From NCBI RefSeq assembly GCF_001761385.1, contig NZ_CP017476.1, forward strand, positions 671,501 to 735,500: a stretch of 64,000 nt of DNA. The letters are read 5' to 3'. Each line of letters opens with the position of its first letter. Position 1 is the stretch's first letter. The translations under genes were made by a program, and so were the position numbers. Origin of the DNA: Hydrogenophaga crassostreae. GTDB taxonomy: Bacteria > Pseudomonadota > Gammaproteobacteria > Burkholderiales > Burkholderiaceae_C. The notes beneath the pieces are model-generated. The model had not been told where the DNA came from. It ran no database searches and saw nothing but the letters and a program-made list of their open reading frames with translations. Shown here piece by piece: positions 17,468 through 26,417 of the stretch.

Positions 17468-19024
17468 ATGCAACTCAATCCCGCCGAAATTTCCGAATTG
17501 ATCAAGTCCCGTATCGAGGGACTGGGCGCATCGAGCGATGTGCGCAATCAAGGCACCGTGGTCTCTGTGACCGACGGTATCGTCCGCGTGCACGGCCTGT
17601 CCGATGTGATGCAGGGCGAGATGCTGGAATTCCCTGCCAACAAGGATGGTGTGCCTTCCTTTGGTCTGGCGCTGAACCTCGAGCGCGACTCCGTCGGCTC
17701 CGTGATTTTGGGTGAGTACGAGCACATTTCCGAAGGAGACGTCGTCAAGTGCACGGGTCGCATTCTGGAGGTGCCCGTTGGCCCGGAACTGATTGGCCGC
17801 GTGGTGAACGCTTTGGGTCAGCCTATCGACGGCAAAGGACCGATCAACGCCAAGATGACCGATGTGATCGAAAAGGTCGCACCTGGTGTGATCGCACGTA
17901 AATCGGTGGATCAGCCCGTGCAAACCGGCTTGAAGGCTATCGACTCCATGGTGCCCGTGGGCCGTGGCCAGCGCGAATTGATCATCGGTGACCGCCAGAC
18001 CGGTAAAACGGCTGTGGCCATCGACGCCATCATCAACCAAAAGGGTCAGAACATGACCTGCGTTTACGTCGCGATTGGCCAAAAGGCTTCGTCGATCAAG
18101 AACGTGGTGCGCGCACTGGAACAAGCTGGCGCAATGGAGTACACCATCGTGGTGGCTGCATCCGCCGCTGAATCAGCAGCCATGCAGTACCTGTCGGCCT
18201 ACTCGGGTTGCACGATGGGTGAGTACTTCCGCGACCGTGGCGAAGACGCGTTGATCGTTTATGACGACCTGTCCAAGCAAGCTGTTGCCTACCGCCAAGT
18301 GTCCTTGTTGCTGCGTCGCCCACCAGGCCGCGAAGCCTACCCTGGCGATGTGTTCTATCTCCACAGCCGTTTGCTCGAGCGCGCAGCCCGCGTGAACGCC
18401 GACTACGTGGAAGCCTTCACCAAGGGTGAAGTCAAGGGCAAGACCGGTTCTTTGACCGCTCTCCCTATTATCGAAACGCAAGCCGGTGACGTGTCTGCTT
18501 TCGTGCCCACCAACGTGATCTCGATCACTGACGGCCAGATTTTCCTGGAAACCAACCTGTTCAACGCAGGTATCCGCCCCGCCATCAACGCCGGTATCTC
18601 GGTGTCGCGCGTCGGTGGTGCAGCCCAGACCAAGCTGATCAAAAACCTCTCCGGTGGTATCCGTACCGACTTGGCCCAGTACCGTGAATTGGCTGCTTTC
18701 GCGCAGTTCGCTTCTGACCTGGACGAAGCCACCCGCAAGCAGCTCGACCGCGGTGCACGCGTGACCGAACTCTTGAAGCAGGCCCAGTACGCGCCCCAGT
18801 CGATTGGCATCATGGCTTCGACCCTGTTCGCCGTGAACAAAGGCTACATGGACGACTTGGAAGTCAAGCAGGTGTTGGCTTTCGAAGCCGGCATGCACGC
18901 CCACCTGAAAGACAAGCACGCGCCTCTGTTGGCCAAGCTCGAAAAAGATCGTGCGATGGACAAAGACGCCGAAGCCGAGCTGGCCGCAGCGATTGCCGAT
19001 TTCAAGAAAACCGGCACGTACTGA
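17468..19024 (+). CDS. atpA: F1 sector subunit alpha
   Basis: A 518-residue non-catalytic nucleotide-binding subunit. Walker A is GDRQTGKTAVAID (about 169-181), with the Gln characteristic of alpha rather than beta. The signature PAINAGISVSRVGG and the arginine-finger region follow near residues 366-380. AAGAAGGAAAGAG just upstream gives a strong ribosome site for ATG 17468. The sequence shows no truncation or unusual insert. Confidence 0.98.
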   Translation: MQLNPAEISELIKSRIEGLGASSDVRNQGTVVSVTDGIVRVHGLSDVMQGEMLEFPANKDGVPSFGLALNLERDSVGSVILGEYEHISEGDVVKCTGRILEVPVGPELIGRVVNALGQPIDGKGPINAKMTDVIEKVAPGVIARKSVDQPVQTGLKAIDSMVPVGRGQRELIIGDRQTGKTAVAIDAIINQKGQNMTCVYVAIGQKASSIKNVVRALEQAGAMEYTIVVAASAAESAAMQYLSAYSGCTMGEYFRDRGEDALIVYDDLSKQAVAYRQVSLLLRRPPGREAYPGDVFYLHSRLLERAARVNADYVEAFTKGEVKGKTGSLTALPIIETQAGDVSAFVPTNVISITDGQIFLETNLFNAGIRPAINAGISVSRVGGAAQTKLIKNLSGGIRTDLAQYRELAAFAQFASDLDEATRKQLDRGARVTELLKQAQYAPQSIGIMASTLFAVNKGYMDDLEVKQVLAFEAGMHAHLKDKHAPLLAKLEKDRAMDKDAEAELAAAIADFKKTGTY

Positions 19025-19061
19025 TCCGGCCCATTGACGACGACCTTCAAAAGGAGCCCCA

Positions 19062-19928
19062 ATGGCAGCAGGTAAGGAAATACGCGGCAAGATCAAATCG
19101 GTGGAAAACACCAAGAAGATCACCAAAGCCATGGAAATGGTGGCCGCCTCCAAAATGCGCAAGGCGCAGGAACGCATGCGTGCGGCCCGCCCTTACGCGG
19201 AAAAGGTGCGCCAGATCACCGGCAATTTGAGCCGTGCGAACCCTGAGTACACGCATCCGTTCATGCAAACCAATGACGCCAAGACCGCCGGTTTTGTCGT
19301 CATCACGACCGACAAGGGTCTGTGCGGTGGCATGAACACCAACATCTTGCGCGCCTTGACTGCGCAGCTCAAAGAGTTGCAGGTCAAGGGGCAGGGTGTT
19401 GAAACCGTGGCCATTGGCAACAAGGGTCTGGGCTTTCTCAACCGCATCAACGCAAAAGTGGTGTCCAGCGCCACGGGTTTGGGCGATACGCCCCACCTCG
19501 ACAAGCTCATCGGCCCGGTGAAGACATTGCTCGACGCTTATACCGAAGGCCGTGTCAACGCCGTCTATGTCTGCTACACCAAGTTCATCAATACGATGAA
19601 ACAGGAAGCAGTCATTGAGCAATTGTTGCCGCTCAACGCGGAGACGATGCAGGACGGCGCCAAGGGGCGCGACTGGGACTACGAGTACGAACCCGATGCG
19701 GCTTCGGTTATTGACGAGTTATTGCTGCGTTACGTGGAAGCCCAGGTGTTCCAGGCTGTGGCCGAAAACATGGCCTCCGAGCAATCGGCGCGCATGGTGG
19801 CCATGAAGGCTGCCACCGACAACGCTGGCGAGGTCATCGGTGAACTCAAGCTGGTCTACAACAAGACCCGCCAGGCCGCGATCACGAAAGAGCTTTCGGA
19901 AATCGTCGCCGGCGCTGCTGCGGTTTGA
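19062..19928 (+). CDS. atpG: F1 sector subunit gamma
   Basis: The rotor shaft: N-terminal helix KEIRGKIKSVENTKKITKAMEMVAASKM and C-terminal helix with ENMASEQSARMVAMKAATDNAGEVI and NKTRQAAITKELSEIVAGAAA, both diagnostic. The Rossmann-like middle carries TTDKGLCGGMN. The total of 288 residues is normal. AAAAGGAG lies just before ATG 19062. Confidence 0.97.
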   Translation: MAAGKEIRGKIKSVENTKKITKAMEMVAASKMRKAQERMRAARPYAEKVRQITGNLSRANPEYTHPFMQTNDAKTAGFVVITTDKGLCGGMNTNILRALTAQLKELQVKGQGVETVAIGNKGLGFLNRINAKVVSSATGLGDTPHLDKLIGPVKTLLDAYTEGRVNAVYVCYTKFINTMKQEAVIEQLLPLNAETMQDGAKGRDWDYEYEPDAASVIDELLLRYVEAQVFQAVAENMASEQSARMVAMKAATDNAGEVIGELKLVYNKTRQAAITKELSEIVAGAAAV

Positions 19929-19967
19929 TGTTCAACAGAATTTAGCGAATCAGAAAAGGTATCCATC

Positions 19968-21374
19968 ATGTCTCAAGTACAAGGCAAGATCGTTCAATGT
20001 ATTGGCGCCGTGGTTGACGTGGAATTCCCACGCAATGCCATGCCACACATTTATGACGCATTGAAAATGGAAGGTTCGGCCTTGACGCTGGAAGTTCAGC
20101 AGCAGCTGGGCGACGGCGTGGTCCGCACAATCGCACTGGGTTCATCCGACGGTTTGCGCCGCGGAATGATGGTGTCCAACACCAACAACCCCATCATGGT
20201 GCCCGTGGGTAAAGCGACCCTGGGTCGCATCATGGACGTGCTGGGCGCGCCCATCGATGAGCGCGGTCCTGTGGACCAGGCATTGACTGCCTCCATCCAC
20301 CGCAAGCCACCTGCATACGACGAACTGAGCCCTTCGCAAGAACTGCTCGAAACCGGCATCAAGGTGATTGACCTGGTGTGTCCTTTCGCCAAGGGCGGTA
20401 AGGTCGGCTTGTTCGGTGGTGCGGGTGTTGGCAAGACCGTGAACATGATGGAACTCATCAACAACATCGCCAAGGCCCACTCGGGTGTGTCGGTGTTCGC
20501 TGGTGTGGGTGAGCGTACCCGTGAGGGCAACGACTTCTACCACGAGATGGCCGATTCCGGCGTGGTGAACCTCGAGAACCTCGAAGACTCCAAAGTGGCC
20601 ATGGTCTACGGTCAGATGAACGAGCCTCCAGGAAACCGTTTGCGCGTTGCCTTGACCGGTTTGACCATCGCCGAGTCGTTCCGTGACGAAGGCAAAGACG
20701 TGCTGTTCTTCGTGGACAACATCTACCGCTACACCCTGGCCGGTACCGAAGTGTCCGCGCTGTTGGGTCGTATGCCTTCCGCCGTGGGCTACCAGCCCAC
20801 GCTGGCCGAAGAGATGGGCCGCCTGCAAGAGCGGATCACCTCCACCAAAGTGGGTTCGATCACCTCGATCCAGGCCGTCTACGTGCCTGCCGACGATTAC
20901 ACCGATCCATCGCCAGCAACCACGTTTGCTCACCTGGACTCCACCGTGGCCTTGTCCCGTGAAATCGCATCGCTGGGTATCTATCCTGCGGTGGATCCAC
21001 TGGACTCCACCAGCCGCCAGCTGGACCCGCTGATCGTGGGCCAGGAGCACTATGAAGTGGCACGCGCGGTGCAAGGCACGTTGCAGCGGTACAAAGAACT
21101 GCGCGACATCATTGCCATTCTCGGCATGGATGAACTGGCTCCCGACGACAAGCTGGCCGTGGCTCGCGCCCGCAAGATCCAGCGTTTCCTGTCGCAGCCG
21201 TTCCACGTGGCCGAAGTGTTCACGGGTTCGCCTGGCAAATATGTGCCATTGGCTGAAACCATCCGTGGCTTCAAGATGATCACCAACGGCGAGTGCGATC
21301 ACTTGCCAGAGCAGGCTTTCTACATGGTCGGAACCATCGACGAAGCCTTCGAAAAGGCCAAAAAAGTCGCGTAA
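19968..21374 (+). CDS. atpD: F1 sector subunit beta (catalytic)
   Basis: The 468-residue catalytic subunit. Walker A is GGAGVGKTVNMMELI (about 148-162). The catalytic Glu lies in GVGERTREGNDFYHEM, the DELSEED-equivalent in MDELAPDDKLAVARARKIQRF, and PSAVGYQPTLAEEMG is the family signature. AAAAGG upstream of ATG 19968 serves as ribosome site. The 119 bases between it and atpC hold no gene. Confidence 0.98.
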   Translation: MSQVQGKIVQCIGAVVDVEFPRNAMPHIYDALKMEGSALTLEVQQQLGDGVVRTIALGSSDGLRRGMMVSNTNNPIMVPVGKATLGRIMDVLGAPIDERGPVDQALTASIHRKPPAYDELSPSQELLETGIKVIDLVCPFAKGGKVGLFGGAGVGKTVNMMELINNIAKAHSGVSVFAGVGERTREGNDFYHEMADSGVVNLENLEDSKVAMVYGQMNEPPGNRLRVALTGLTIAESFRDEGKDVLFFVDNIYRYTLAGTEVSALLGRMPSAVGYQPTLAEEMGRLQERITSTKVGSITSIQAVYVPADDYTDPSPATTFAHLDSTVALSREIASLGIYPAVDPLDSTSRQLDPLIVGQEHYEVARAVQGTLQRYKELRDIIAILGMDELAPDDKLAVARARKIQRFLSQPFHVAEVFTGSPGKYVPLAETIRGFKMITNGECDHLPEQAFYMVGTIDEAFEKAKKVA

Positions 21375-21493
21375 AGCGGCGTACTCGGGTGACCCGTGTC
21401 GTGGTGAGCTCAGTGTGCGAGAGCACATTTCCTCACACCGCCTAGCCGGACACCCGATTACTTGCTTTCCTTCGACTTTTTACAGGAGTACAT

Positions 21494-21910
21494 ATGAGCA
21501 CCATCCGCGTCGATGTGGTCAGCGCCGAAGAGTCCATCTTTTCGGGCGATGCCAAATTCGTGGCACTGCCGGGCGAAGCCGGTGAGTTGGGCATTTTGCC
21601 TGGCCACATTCCGCTGATCACCCGCATCAAGCCCGGTGCCGTGCGCATCGAAAAGGCCGACGGCGGCGAAGAGTTCGTGTTTGTGGCGGGCGGCATTCTG
21701 GAGGTGCAGCCCAACCACATCACGGTCCTGTCCGACACCGCAATCCGGGGCAAGGATCTGGATGAGGCCAAGGCCACGGACGCCCGCAAGGATGCCGAAG
21801 AGGCCGTGAAAAACGCCAAGAGCGATATCGATTTGGCCAAGGCCACATCGGAGCTTGCGGTCATGGCCGCTCAGATCGCTGCGTTGCGGAAATACCGCCA
21901 AAAGAAGTAA
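21494..21910 (+). CDS. atpC: F1 sector subunit epsilon
   Basis: The 138-residue regulatory and coupling subunit. The N-terminal beta sandwich contains VSAEESIFSGDAKFVALPGEAGELGILPGH; the C-terminal two-helix inhibitory arm follows (DEAKATDARKDAEEAVKNA and AQIAALRKYRQKK). ACAGGAGT lies about 6 bases before the ATG. It is the last gene of the operon, followed 30 bases later by a terminator. Confidence 0.96.
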   Translation: MSTIRVDVVSAEESIFSGDAKFVALPGEAGELGILPGHIPLITRIKPGAVRIEKADGGEEFVFVAGGILEVQPNHITVLSDTAIRGKDLDEAKATDARKDAEEAVKNAKSDIDLAKATSELAVMAAQIAALRKYRQKK

Positions 21911-21940
21911 AGCCACCACCGGCTTGCCTTCCCAAAACAA

Positions 21941-21967
21941 AGACCGGCAGAAACCGGTCTTTTTTTA
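21941..21967 (+). terminator. intrinsic terminator of the atp operon
   Basis: AGACCGG and CCGGTCT form a 7-bp stem with a 6-base loop, followed directly by a run of seven T. It stands 30 bases after the atpC stop. Confidence 0.9.
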
Positions 21968-22030
21968 TGGATGAACGTCTGCCAACCGGTACACAATCAA
22001 CCCAGAGTCGTCCGCCCAGTCGAAAAAGCC

Positions 22031-22624
22031 ATGTCCCAGTTTCAAGTGTCGTCCATGTTTGAGAGCCCCGACCTCGCTCCAGAGGAAGTGGCTGCGCACA
22101 TGCTCGTCACAGCCTCTGCGCTGGATGACCTCACGCTGGCCGATGCGATGGTCGTCGTGACGTACATGCGCCCAAAACGCATTCCGGCGGGCACGATCTT
22201 CATCAAAGAGGGCGAGATCAAGCGCAACGATTACATGCTGCTGATCCTGGAGGGCGACATTGCGGTCGAGAATGACTTGCCCGGAGCCCAAGGAGATACC
22301 TTGGTGGTGAACATCATCGGCCCCGGGCACCTCATCGGTGAGATGGGTGTGCTTGACGGCTCGCCGCGTTCCGCCCGGTGCACGGCCAACACCGATATTG
22401 CCGCAGCGATTTTGTCCCGTACGGCATTGATGCGCCTGCTGCGAGACCATCCCCAGACGGGCTCCCGTTTGCTGTTGGCCATTTCCAAACGCATGGCTGA
22501 TCGTCTGCGGGAAACCACCCGCAAGCTTCGCACCTTTGCCCAGATGAACAAGGCACTGCACGAGGAGTTGCAAGTGGTCATGAACAACCGCACCAAAGGG
22601 CCGAACAGTTCGACTCCCGACTGA
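22031..22624 (+). CDS. cyclic-nucleotide-binding domain protein without DNA-binding domain
   Basis: One Crp-type beta-barrel domain (about residues 45-150) with PAGTIFIKEGE, YMLLILEGDIAVEN and the phosphate-binding-cassette-like GPGHLIGEMGVLDGSPRSARCTA. The last of these keeps the Gly-Glu and Arg-Ser residues that hold cNMP in Crp. The C-terminus is a helical stretch (SKRMADRLRETTRKLRTFAQ), the dimer-helix equivalent, but no helix-turn-helix follows. It is therefore a likely cNMP sensor acting through protein contacts. The frame is open back to 21971, where an ATG lies just after the atp terminator; ATG 22031 is preferred on domain layout, without a good ribosome site. Confidence 0.75.
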   Translation: MSQFQVSSMFESPDLAPEEVAAHMLVTASALDDLTLADAMVVVTYMRPKRIPAGTIFIKEGEIKRNDYMLLILEGDIAVENDLPGAQGDTLVVNIIGPGHLIGEMGVLDGSPRSARCTANTDIAAAILSRTALMRLLRDHPQTGSRLLLAISKRMADRLRETTRKLRTFAQMNKALHEELQVVMNNRTKGPNSSTPD

Positions 22625-22670
22625 GCGCGGGTCAGCGTTGAGGGTATCTATTGCTCGCCAGTGCTGACGG

Positions 22671-23201
22671 TCATGCGCGCACCACCGCGTTGTTCAATTC
22701 GTTGGGGCGCAGTGCCTCTGCATCCAGTGGGAAATGGGCTACCAGCAGAGCCGAAACCTCTTCCAAGGCTTCTGTCAATCCGTCTTCAAATGCACCCTTG
22801 AACAGGCGGCTGCCGAGTCGATCAACCATGGCCTGCCATTGTTCGTGGTCAACGCGGCGTGTCAATGCGCGATCTGCCACGATCTCTATGGCGTGCTCAC
22901 CGAGAAGCAGGTAAATCAGAACACCGTTGTTGTGCTCTGTGTCCCACACACCCAGCCGCCCAAACCAGCCCAGCGCCCTCTCGCGCACCAACGCTGACGG
23001 GACCCCATTGCGCCCACTGCGCCAAATGTAGGAGGAGGGCAAGGCGGCTTCGACACACAGCCGGATTTCGCCGGTGTGGCGAGCCTCACTGGCTGCAACC
23101 CGTTGAGCCAGTCGTTCGGCCATGTCGTCGGGAATCGCGCGCAGTGTGTCGCTGCGATCGAGCCAGCGGTGTTTGATCAATCGAAACAGCAGTTTGTACA
23201 T
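22671..23201 (-). CDS. TPM-domain protein
   Basis: A 176-residue soluble protein with the TPM (TLP18.3/Psb32/MOLO-1) fold: RVAASEARHTGEIRLCVEAAL, the LGVWDTEHNNGVLIYLLLGEHAIEIVADRAL core and the QWQAMVDRLGSRLFKGAFEDGLTEAL helix. It has no signal peptide, so it is probably cytoplasmic or membrane-peripheral. It is the third gene of a lemA-TPM-TPM operon and starts 3 bases after the stop of the preceding TPM gene. Its function is unknown; related domains have acid phosphatase or chaperone-like roles. Confidence 0.83.
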   Translation of the reverse strand: MYKLLFRLIKHRWLDRSDTLRAIPDDMAERLAQRVAASEARHTGEIRLCVEAALPSSYIWRSGRNGVPSALVRERALGWFGRLGVWDTEHNNGVLIYLLLGEHAIEIVADRALTRRVDHEQWQAMVDRLGSRLFKGAFEDGLTEALEEVSALLVAHFPLDAEALRPNELNNAVVRA

Positions 23202-23204
23202 GCC

Positions 23205-24121
23205 TTACCAACCTCCCGAGGCACCACCGCCGCCAAAATTGCCACCACCGCCAGAGCCAAAGCCACCACCACCACCACCGAAGCCACCACCTCCGCCAAA
23301 TCCACCGCCACTGCCCCATCCGCCACCGCGACCGCTGCGACCCGACCTTGAAACCGACGGAGTCATCTGCATAAACAGTGCGACCACCATCGCCAGAAGC
23401 CCGGCGCCCACCGATACCCAGACCACATAGGTCAGCAGCCAAGCCAATCCGCCTGCCCCTACGCCGCTGAGCAAGGTGCCCAATTTGTTGCCAAACAAGC
23501 CACGCAAGACACTGGATACGATCGGCACCGCAAAAACCATGAAAATCAGGAGGTCAGACACGCTTTGAAATTGTCCAAAGCCCTCCAGCGTTTTGCCTCC
23601 CGCCTGGGGCAGTGGAAGCTCCTCACCGCTGACACGGGCCAGAATCTGATCAACGCCTGCGCCGACGCCCCCGCGAAATCACCGCGCTTGAAGGCAGGGG
23701 TGACCGCCTGATCAATGATGCGTTTGGCCAGAAGGTCGGGAATGGCTCCTTCGAGGGTCTTGGTCGTGGCGATTCGCAAGCGGCGATCGTTTATGGCGAT
23801 CACGAAAAGTACCCCGTCGCCCACATCGCTGCGCCCGATCTTCCAGGCGTCTCCGACGCGTTGGGTGTAGTCGGCGATATCTTCGGGTGCTGTGGTAGGC
23901 ACCATGAGCACCACAACTTGGGTGCCCTTGTCCCTCTCAAACGCAGCGAGCTTCGCCTCGATGGCGCCGCGGCTCTGTGCATCGAGCGTGCCGGTCTGAT
24001 CGATGACCCGGGCACTCAAAGCAGGCACAGGCAAAACGCCTTGGGCCCACACCGACGGAAGGGCGCTTAGCCACAAGAGCAGCGCAAAGCAAAGGGGTGC
24101 GCGCCAGCTGCGAAAATTCAT
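23205..24121 (-). pseudogene. YgcG-type exported TPM-domain protein with Gly-rich tail, frameshifted
   Basis: From ATG 24121 the product has a signal peptide (ALLLWLSALPSVWAQG), then the TPM domain (ARVIDQTGTLDAQSRGAIEAKL, VLFVIAINDRRLRIATTKTLEGAIPD, AVTPAFKRGDFAG). The frame then breaks. The expected continuation GVDQILARVSGEELPLPQ leads, in another frame, into a membrane segment and a C-terminal Gly-rich tail with phenylalanine spacers, ending at 23205. The break is at the run of five C at 23668-23672 (plus strand); a sixth base would restore a 305-residue protein. Its ATG overlaps the lemA stop, and the second TPM gene follows at 3 bases. Sequencing error and true mutation are both possible. 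Confidence 0.85.
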
Positions 24122-24726
24122 TGCTTGTTGAAGTCCACCGCAGGTGGCTTGGCGATGGCGGCTTCGTTTTCTACCTGGAAGCCGGCCTTGGGCGCGTAGC
24201 TCATGACCATCGCGGTCAGATTGGTCGGAAAGCTTCGTGCCAGCACGTTGTATTCCTGTATCGCACCAATGTAGCGGTTGCGCGCCACCGTGATCCGGTT
24301 TTCTGTGCCTTCAAGCTGTACGCGCAAATCGGCAAAAGCGGCATTTGCTTTGAGGTCAGGATAGCGCTCGACCACCACCATCAACCGGCTCAGAGCACTG
24401 CTGACCTCGCTCTGCGCGGCTTGAAACTTGGCCATGGCGGCGGGGTCATTCACCATCTCGGGTGTCATCTGTATGCCGGTGGCTTTGCTTCGGGCTTCAA
24501 TCACCTGGGTCAGCGTACCTTGTTCGAAATCAACCTCGCCTTTGACCGATGCCACGATGTTAGGAATCAGATCAGCACGGCGCTGGTACTGGTTCAGTAC
24601 CTCTGACCAAGCCGATTTGCTTTGTTCATCAAGTCGCTGAAAGTCGTTGTACCCGCAGCCAGACAGACCGGCCACCAGCAAAATGGCCACGCCAAGGCGG
24701 GAAAAAGAAATGGTCCAACGGTTCAT
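24118..24726 (-). CDS. lemA: LemA family lipoprotein
   Basis: The N-terminus carries a lipobox, LVAGLSGCGYN, so the mature protein is probably lipid-anchored facing the periplasm. The helical LemA core follows: DEQSKSAWSEVLNQYQRRADLIPNIV and the SRLMVVVERYPDLKANAAFADLRVQLEGTENRI block, which are family hallmarks. At 202 residues it is standard. GGAG lies 5 bases before ATG 24726. It is first in an operon with two TPM proteins, the classic LemA/YgcG pairing, whose function is undefined. Confidence 0.92.
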   Translation of the reverse strand: MNRWTISFSRLGVAILLVAGLSGCGYNDFQRLDEQSKSAWSEVLNQYQRRADLIPNIVASVKGEVDFEQGTLTQVIEARSKATGIQMTPEMVNDPAAMAKFQAAQSEVSSALSRLMVVVERYPDLKANAAFADLRVQLEGTENRITVARNRYIGAIQEYNVLARSFPTNLTAMVMSYAPKAGFQVENEAAIAKPPAVDFNKQ

Positions 24727-24878
24727 GTGTACTCCAGGCAGCCCGAGAAAGGGCCAGTTTGTTCGGCGGTGCAGACCCCGCATATCCAAAAGAACTATAC
24801 CCTTTGCACCCCATGACGCTGAACTACGTTGCCTGGAATTCGACCGGTAGGTGATGCAAAGCGAACGAACCCGGCAAA

Positions 24879-25325
24879 ATGGCGACTATGCCCAAGTCAA
24901 AACCCCCATTGAGCTCGCCTGAAGACACCGAGCATGCTTTTTACGATGCCTTGCAACACGCAGACCTGGACCGTTTGATGGCCTGCTGGAGTGACGAAGA
25001 CGATATCGTCTGCATTCACCCAGGTGGGCCGCGACTGCTTGGGCACGCTGCCATTCGAGCTGCCTTTGAGGCGGTGTTCGCCAATGGAACGGTCAAGGCT
25101 CAGATCGAAAAGGTGCGTCGCATCGAGGTGGGTACCACCAGCGTCCACAGTGTTGTAGAGCGGGTCGAAGTGATGGGCAACGACGGGCCGCAAACCGCAT
25201 GGGTTGTGGCGACCAACGTCTATGCCAAGACAGCCCTGGGTTGGCGACTGGTGGCTCACCATGCAAGCCCGGGGACACGCGATGAGCCGGTAGACGTCAT
25301 GGCAGAACCCCAGGTCTTGCACTGA
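24879..25325 (+). CDS. NTF2-like (SnoaL/DUF4440-type) protein
   Basis: The 148-residue protein has the cone-shaped NTF2 fold pattern: an N-terminal helix pair (HAFYDALQHADLDRLMACWSD), DDIVCIHPGGPRLLGHAAIRAAFEAVF, and C-terminal strands ending in WRLVAHHASPG. The IHPGGPRLLG and LVAHHAS motifs are typical of the ketosteroid-isomerase-like DUF4440 group, which binds small hydrophobic molecules or acts as an enzyme accessory. ATG 24879 or ATG 24888 could be the start. It lies 19 bases upstream of the YheT-type hydrolase and is probably co-transcribed with it. Confidence 0.8.
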   Translation: MATMPKSKPPLSSPEDTEHAFYDALQHADLDRLMACWSDEDDIVCIHPGGPRLLGHAAIRAAFEAVFANGTVKAQIEKVRRIEVGTTSVHSVVERVEVMGNDGPQTAWVVATNVYAKTALGWRLVAHHASPGTRDEPVDVMAEPQVLH

Positions 25326-25344
25326 CTGTGTGTGCCTCCCACCT

Positions 25345-26340
25345 ATGTTGAGCCAGTATCGCGCCCCATGGTGGTTGCCGGGGGGCAATGCCCAGACCAT
25401 CTGGGCGGCACTGGGCGCCCGGCGTCGCATGGGCGAAAGCGTGCCAACGGAATGGCGCCGCGAACGTTGGGAAACGCCAGATGGCGACTTTGTGGACGTC
25501 GATCATGCGACACACGCCAGCCAGCGCCATATGCCCTTGCTGGTGTTGTTCCATGGCCTTGAGGGCTCATCGGCCAGTCAATATGCGGTCGCGTTTGCAG
25601 ACTTTGCGCAGGCGCAAGGACTGGCTATGGCGGTGCCCCATTTTCGGGGTTGCTCAGGTGAGCTCAACCGTGGCCCTCGGGCATACCATTCGGGAGACTT
25701 CGAAGAAATCGACTGGCTTCTGAAGCGCCTCGCTGAGCAACAACCCGAGCGACCCCTGCTCGCAGTGGGTGTGTCCTTGGGTGGCAATGCCCTGCTGCGG
25801 TGGGCGGGGGAACTGGGCCGGGAGGCTGCGCAAACGGTCAGGGCGGTTGCCGCCGTGTGTTCGCCACTGGACCTCGCGGCTGGGGGGCATGCCATTGGGA
25901 GAGGGTTCAACCGCCTTGTCTACACACGCATGTTCCTTGCCTCTATGGTGCCCAAAGCGCTGAAAAAGCTCGAACAGCATCCAGGCCTGTTCGACCGGGA
26001 CGCGTTGTTGTCTGCGCGCGATCTTTACGATTTCGACAACGTGTTCACTGCACCCCTGCACGGATTCAGGGACACTGATGACTACTGGGCACGGGCCTCA
26101 GCCAAGCCGGTGTTGGCCGATATTCGTGTACCGGCGCTGGCCCTGAACGCCCTCAATGACCCATTTGTCCCCTGCAAATCACTACCGCACCTTTCACAGG
26201 TGGGTTCGAATGTCACGCTTTGGCACCCCGGGCAAGGCGGCCATGTGGGCTTCCCTGTTGCCTCAGGCCCATTCGATTTTCCAGGGCATGTGCGGGCCAT
26301 GCCCGAAGCCGTGGGGCAATGGCTGCTGCAGCAACTCTGA
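25345..26340 (+). CDS. YheT-type alpha/beta hydrolase
   Basis: A 331-residue esterase-like protein. The N-terminal YRAPWWLPGGNAQTIW is the YheT/EMB8 signature. The oxyanion region is LVLFHGLEGSSASQYAVAFA, the nucleophile elbow GVSLGGNALLRW, the acid in LNALNDPFVP and the catalytic His in GQGGHVGFP. Eukaryotic relatives are lipid hydrolases; the bacterial substrate is unknown. ATG 25345 is preferred; a GTG at 25330 is in frame. It follows the NTF2-like gene and precedes the conserved unknown gene at 26418. Confidence 0.88.
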   Translation: MLSQYRAPWWLPGGNAQTIWAALGARRRMGESVPTEWRRERWETPDGDFVDVDHATHASQRHMPLLVLFHGLEGSSASQYAVAFADFAQAQGLAMAVPHFRGCSGELNRGPRAYHSGDFEEIDWLLKRLAEQQPERPLLAVGVSLGGNALLRWAGELGREAAQTVRAVAAVCSPLDLAAGGHAIGRGFNRLVYTRMFLASMVPKALKKLEQHPGLFDRDALLSARDLYDFDNVFTAPLHGFRDTDDYWARASAKPVLADIRVPALALNALNDPFVPCKSLPHLSQVGSNVTLWHPGQGGHVGFPVASGPFDFPGHVRAMPEAVGQWLLQQL

Positions 26341-26417
26341 AGCCGTTCGGCATGGTGGCTGACCGGGTGCGCTGTGACCGTTTGGAGGGATGGGATAAAC
26401 GCGGTGTAATCCATCTC

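Noticed and set aside
23205..23330. Short GGC/GGT-type repeats suggesting a tandem repeat or CRISPR-like array
   Set aside because: They encode the Gly-rich tail of the TPM protein, a normal feature of that family; no CRISPR array is present in the window.
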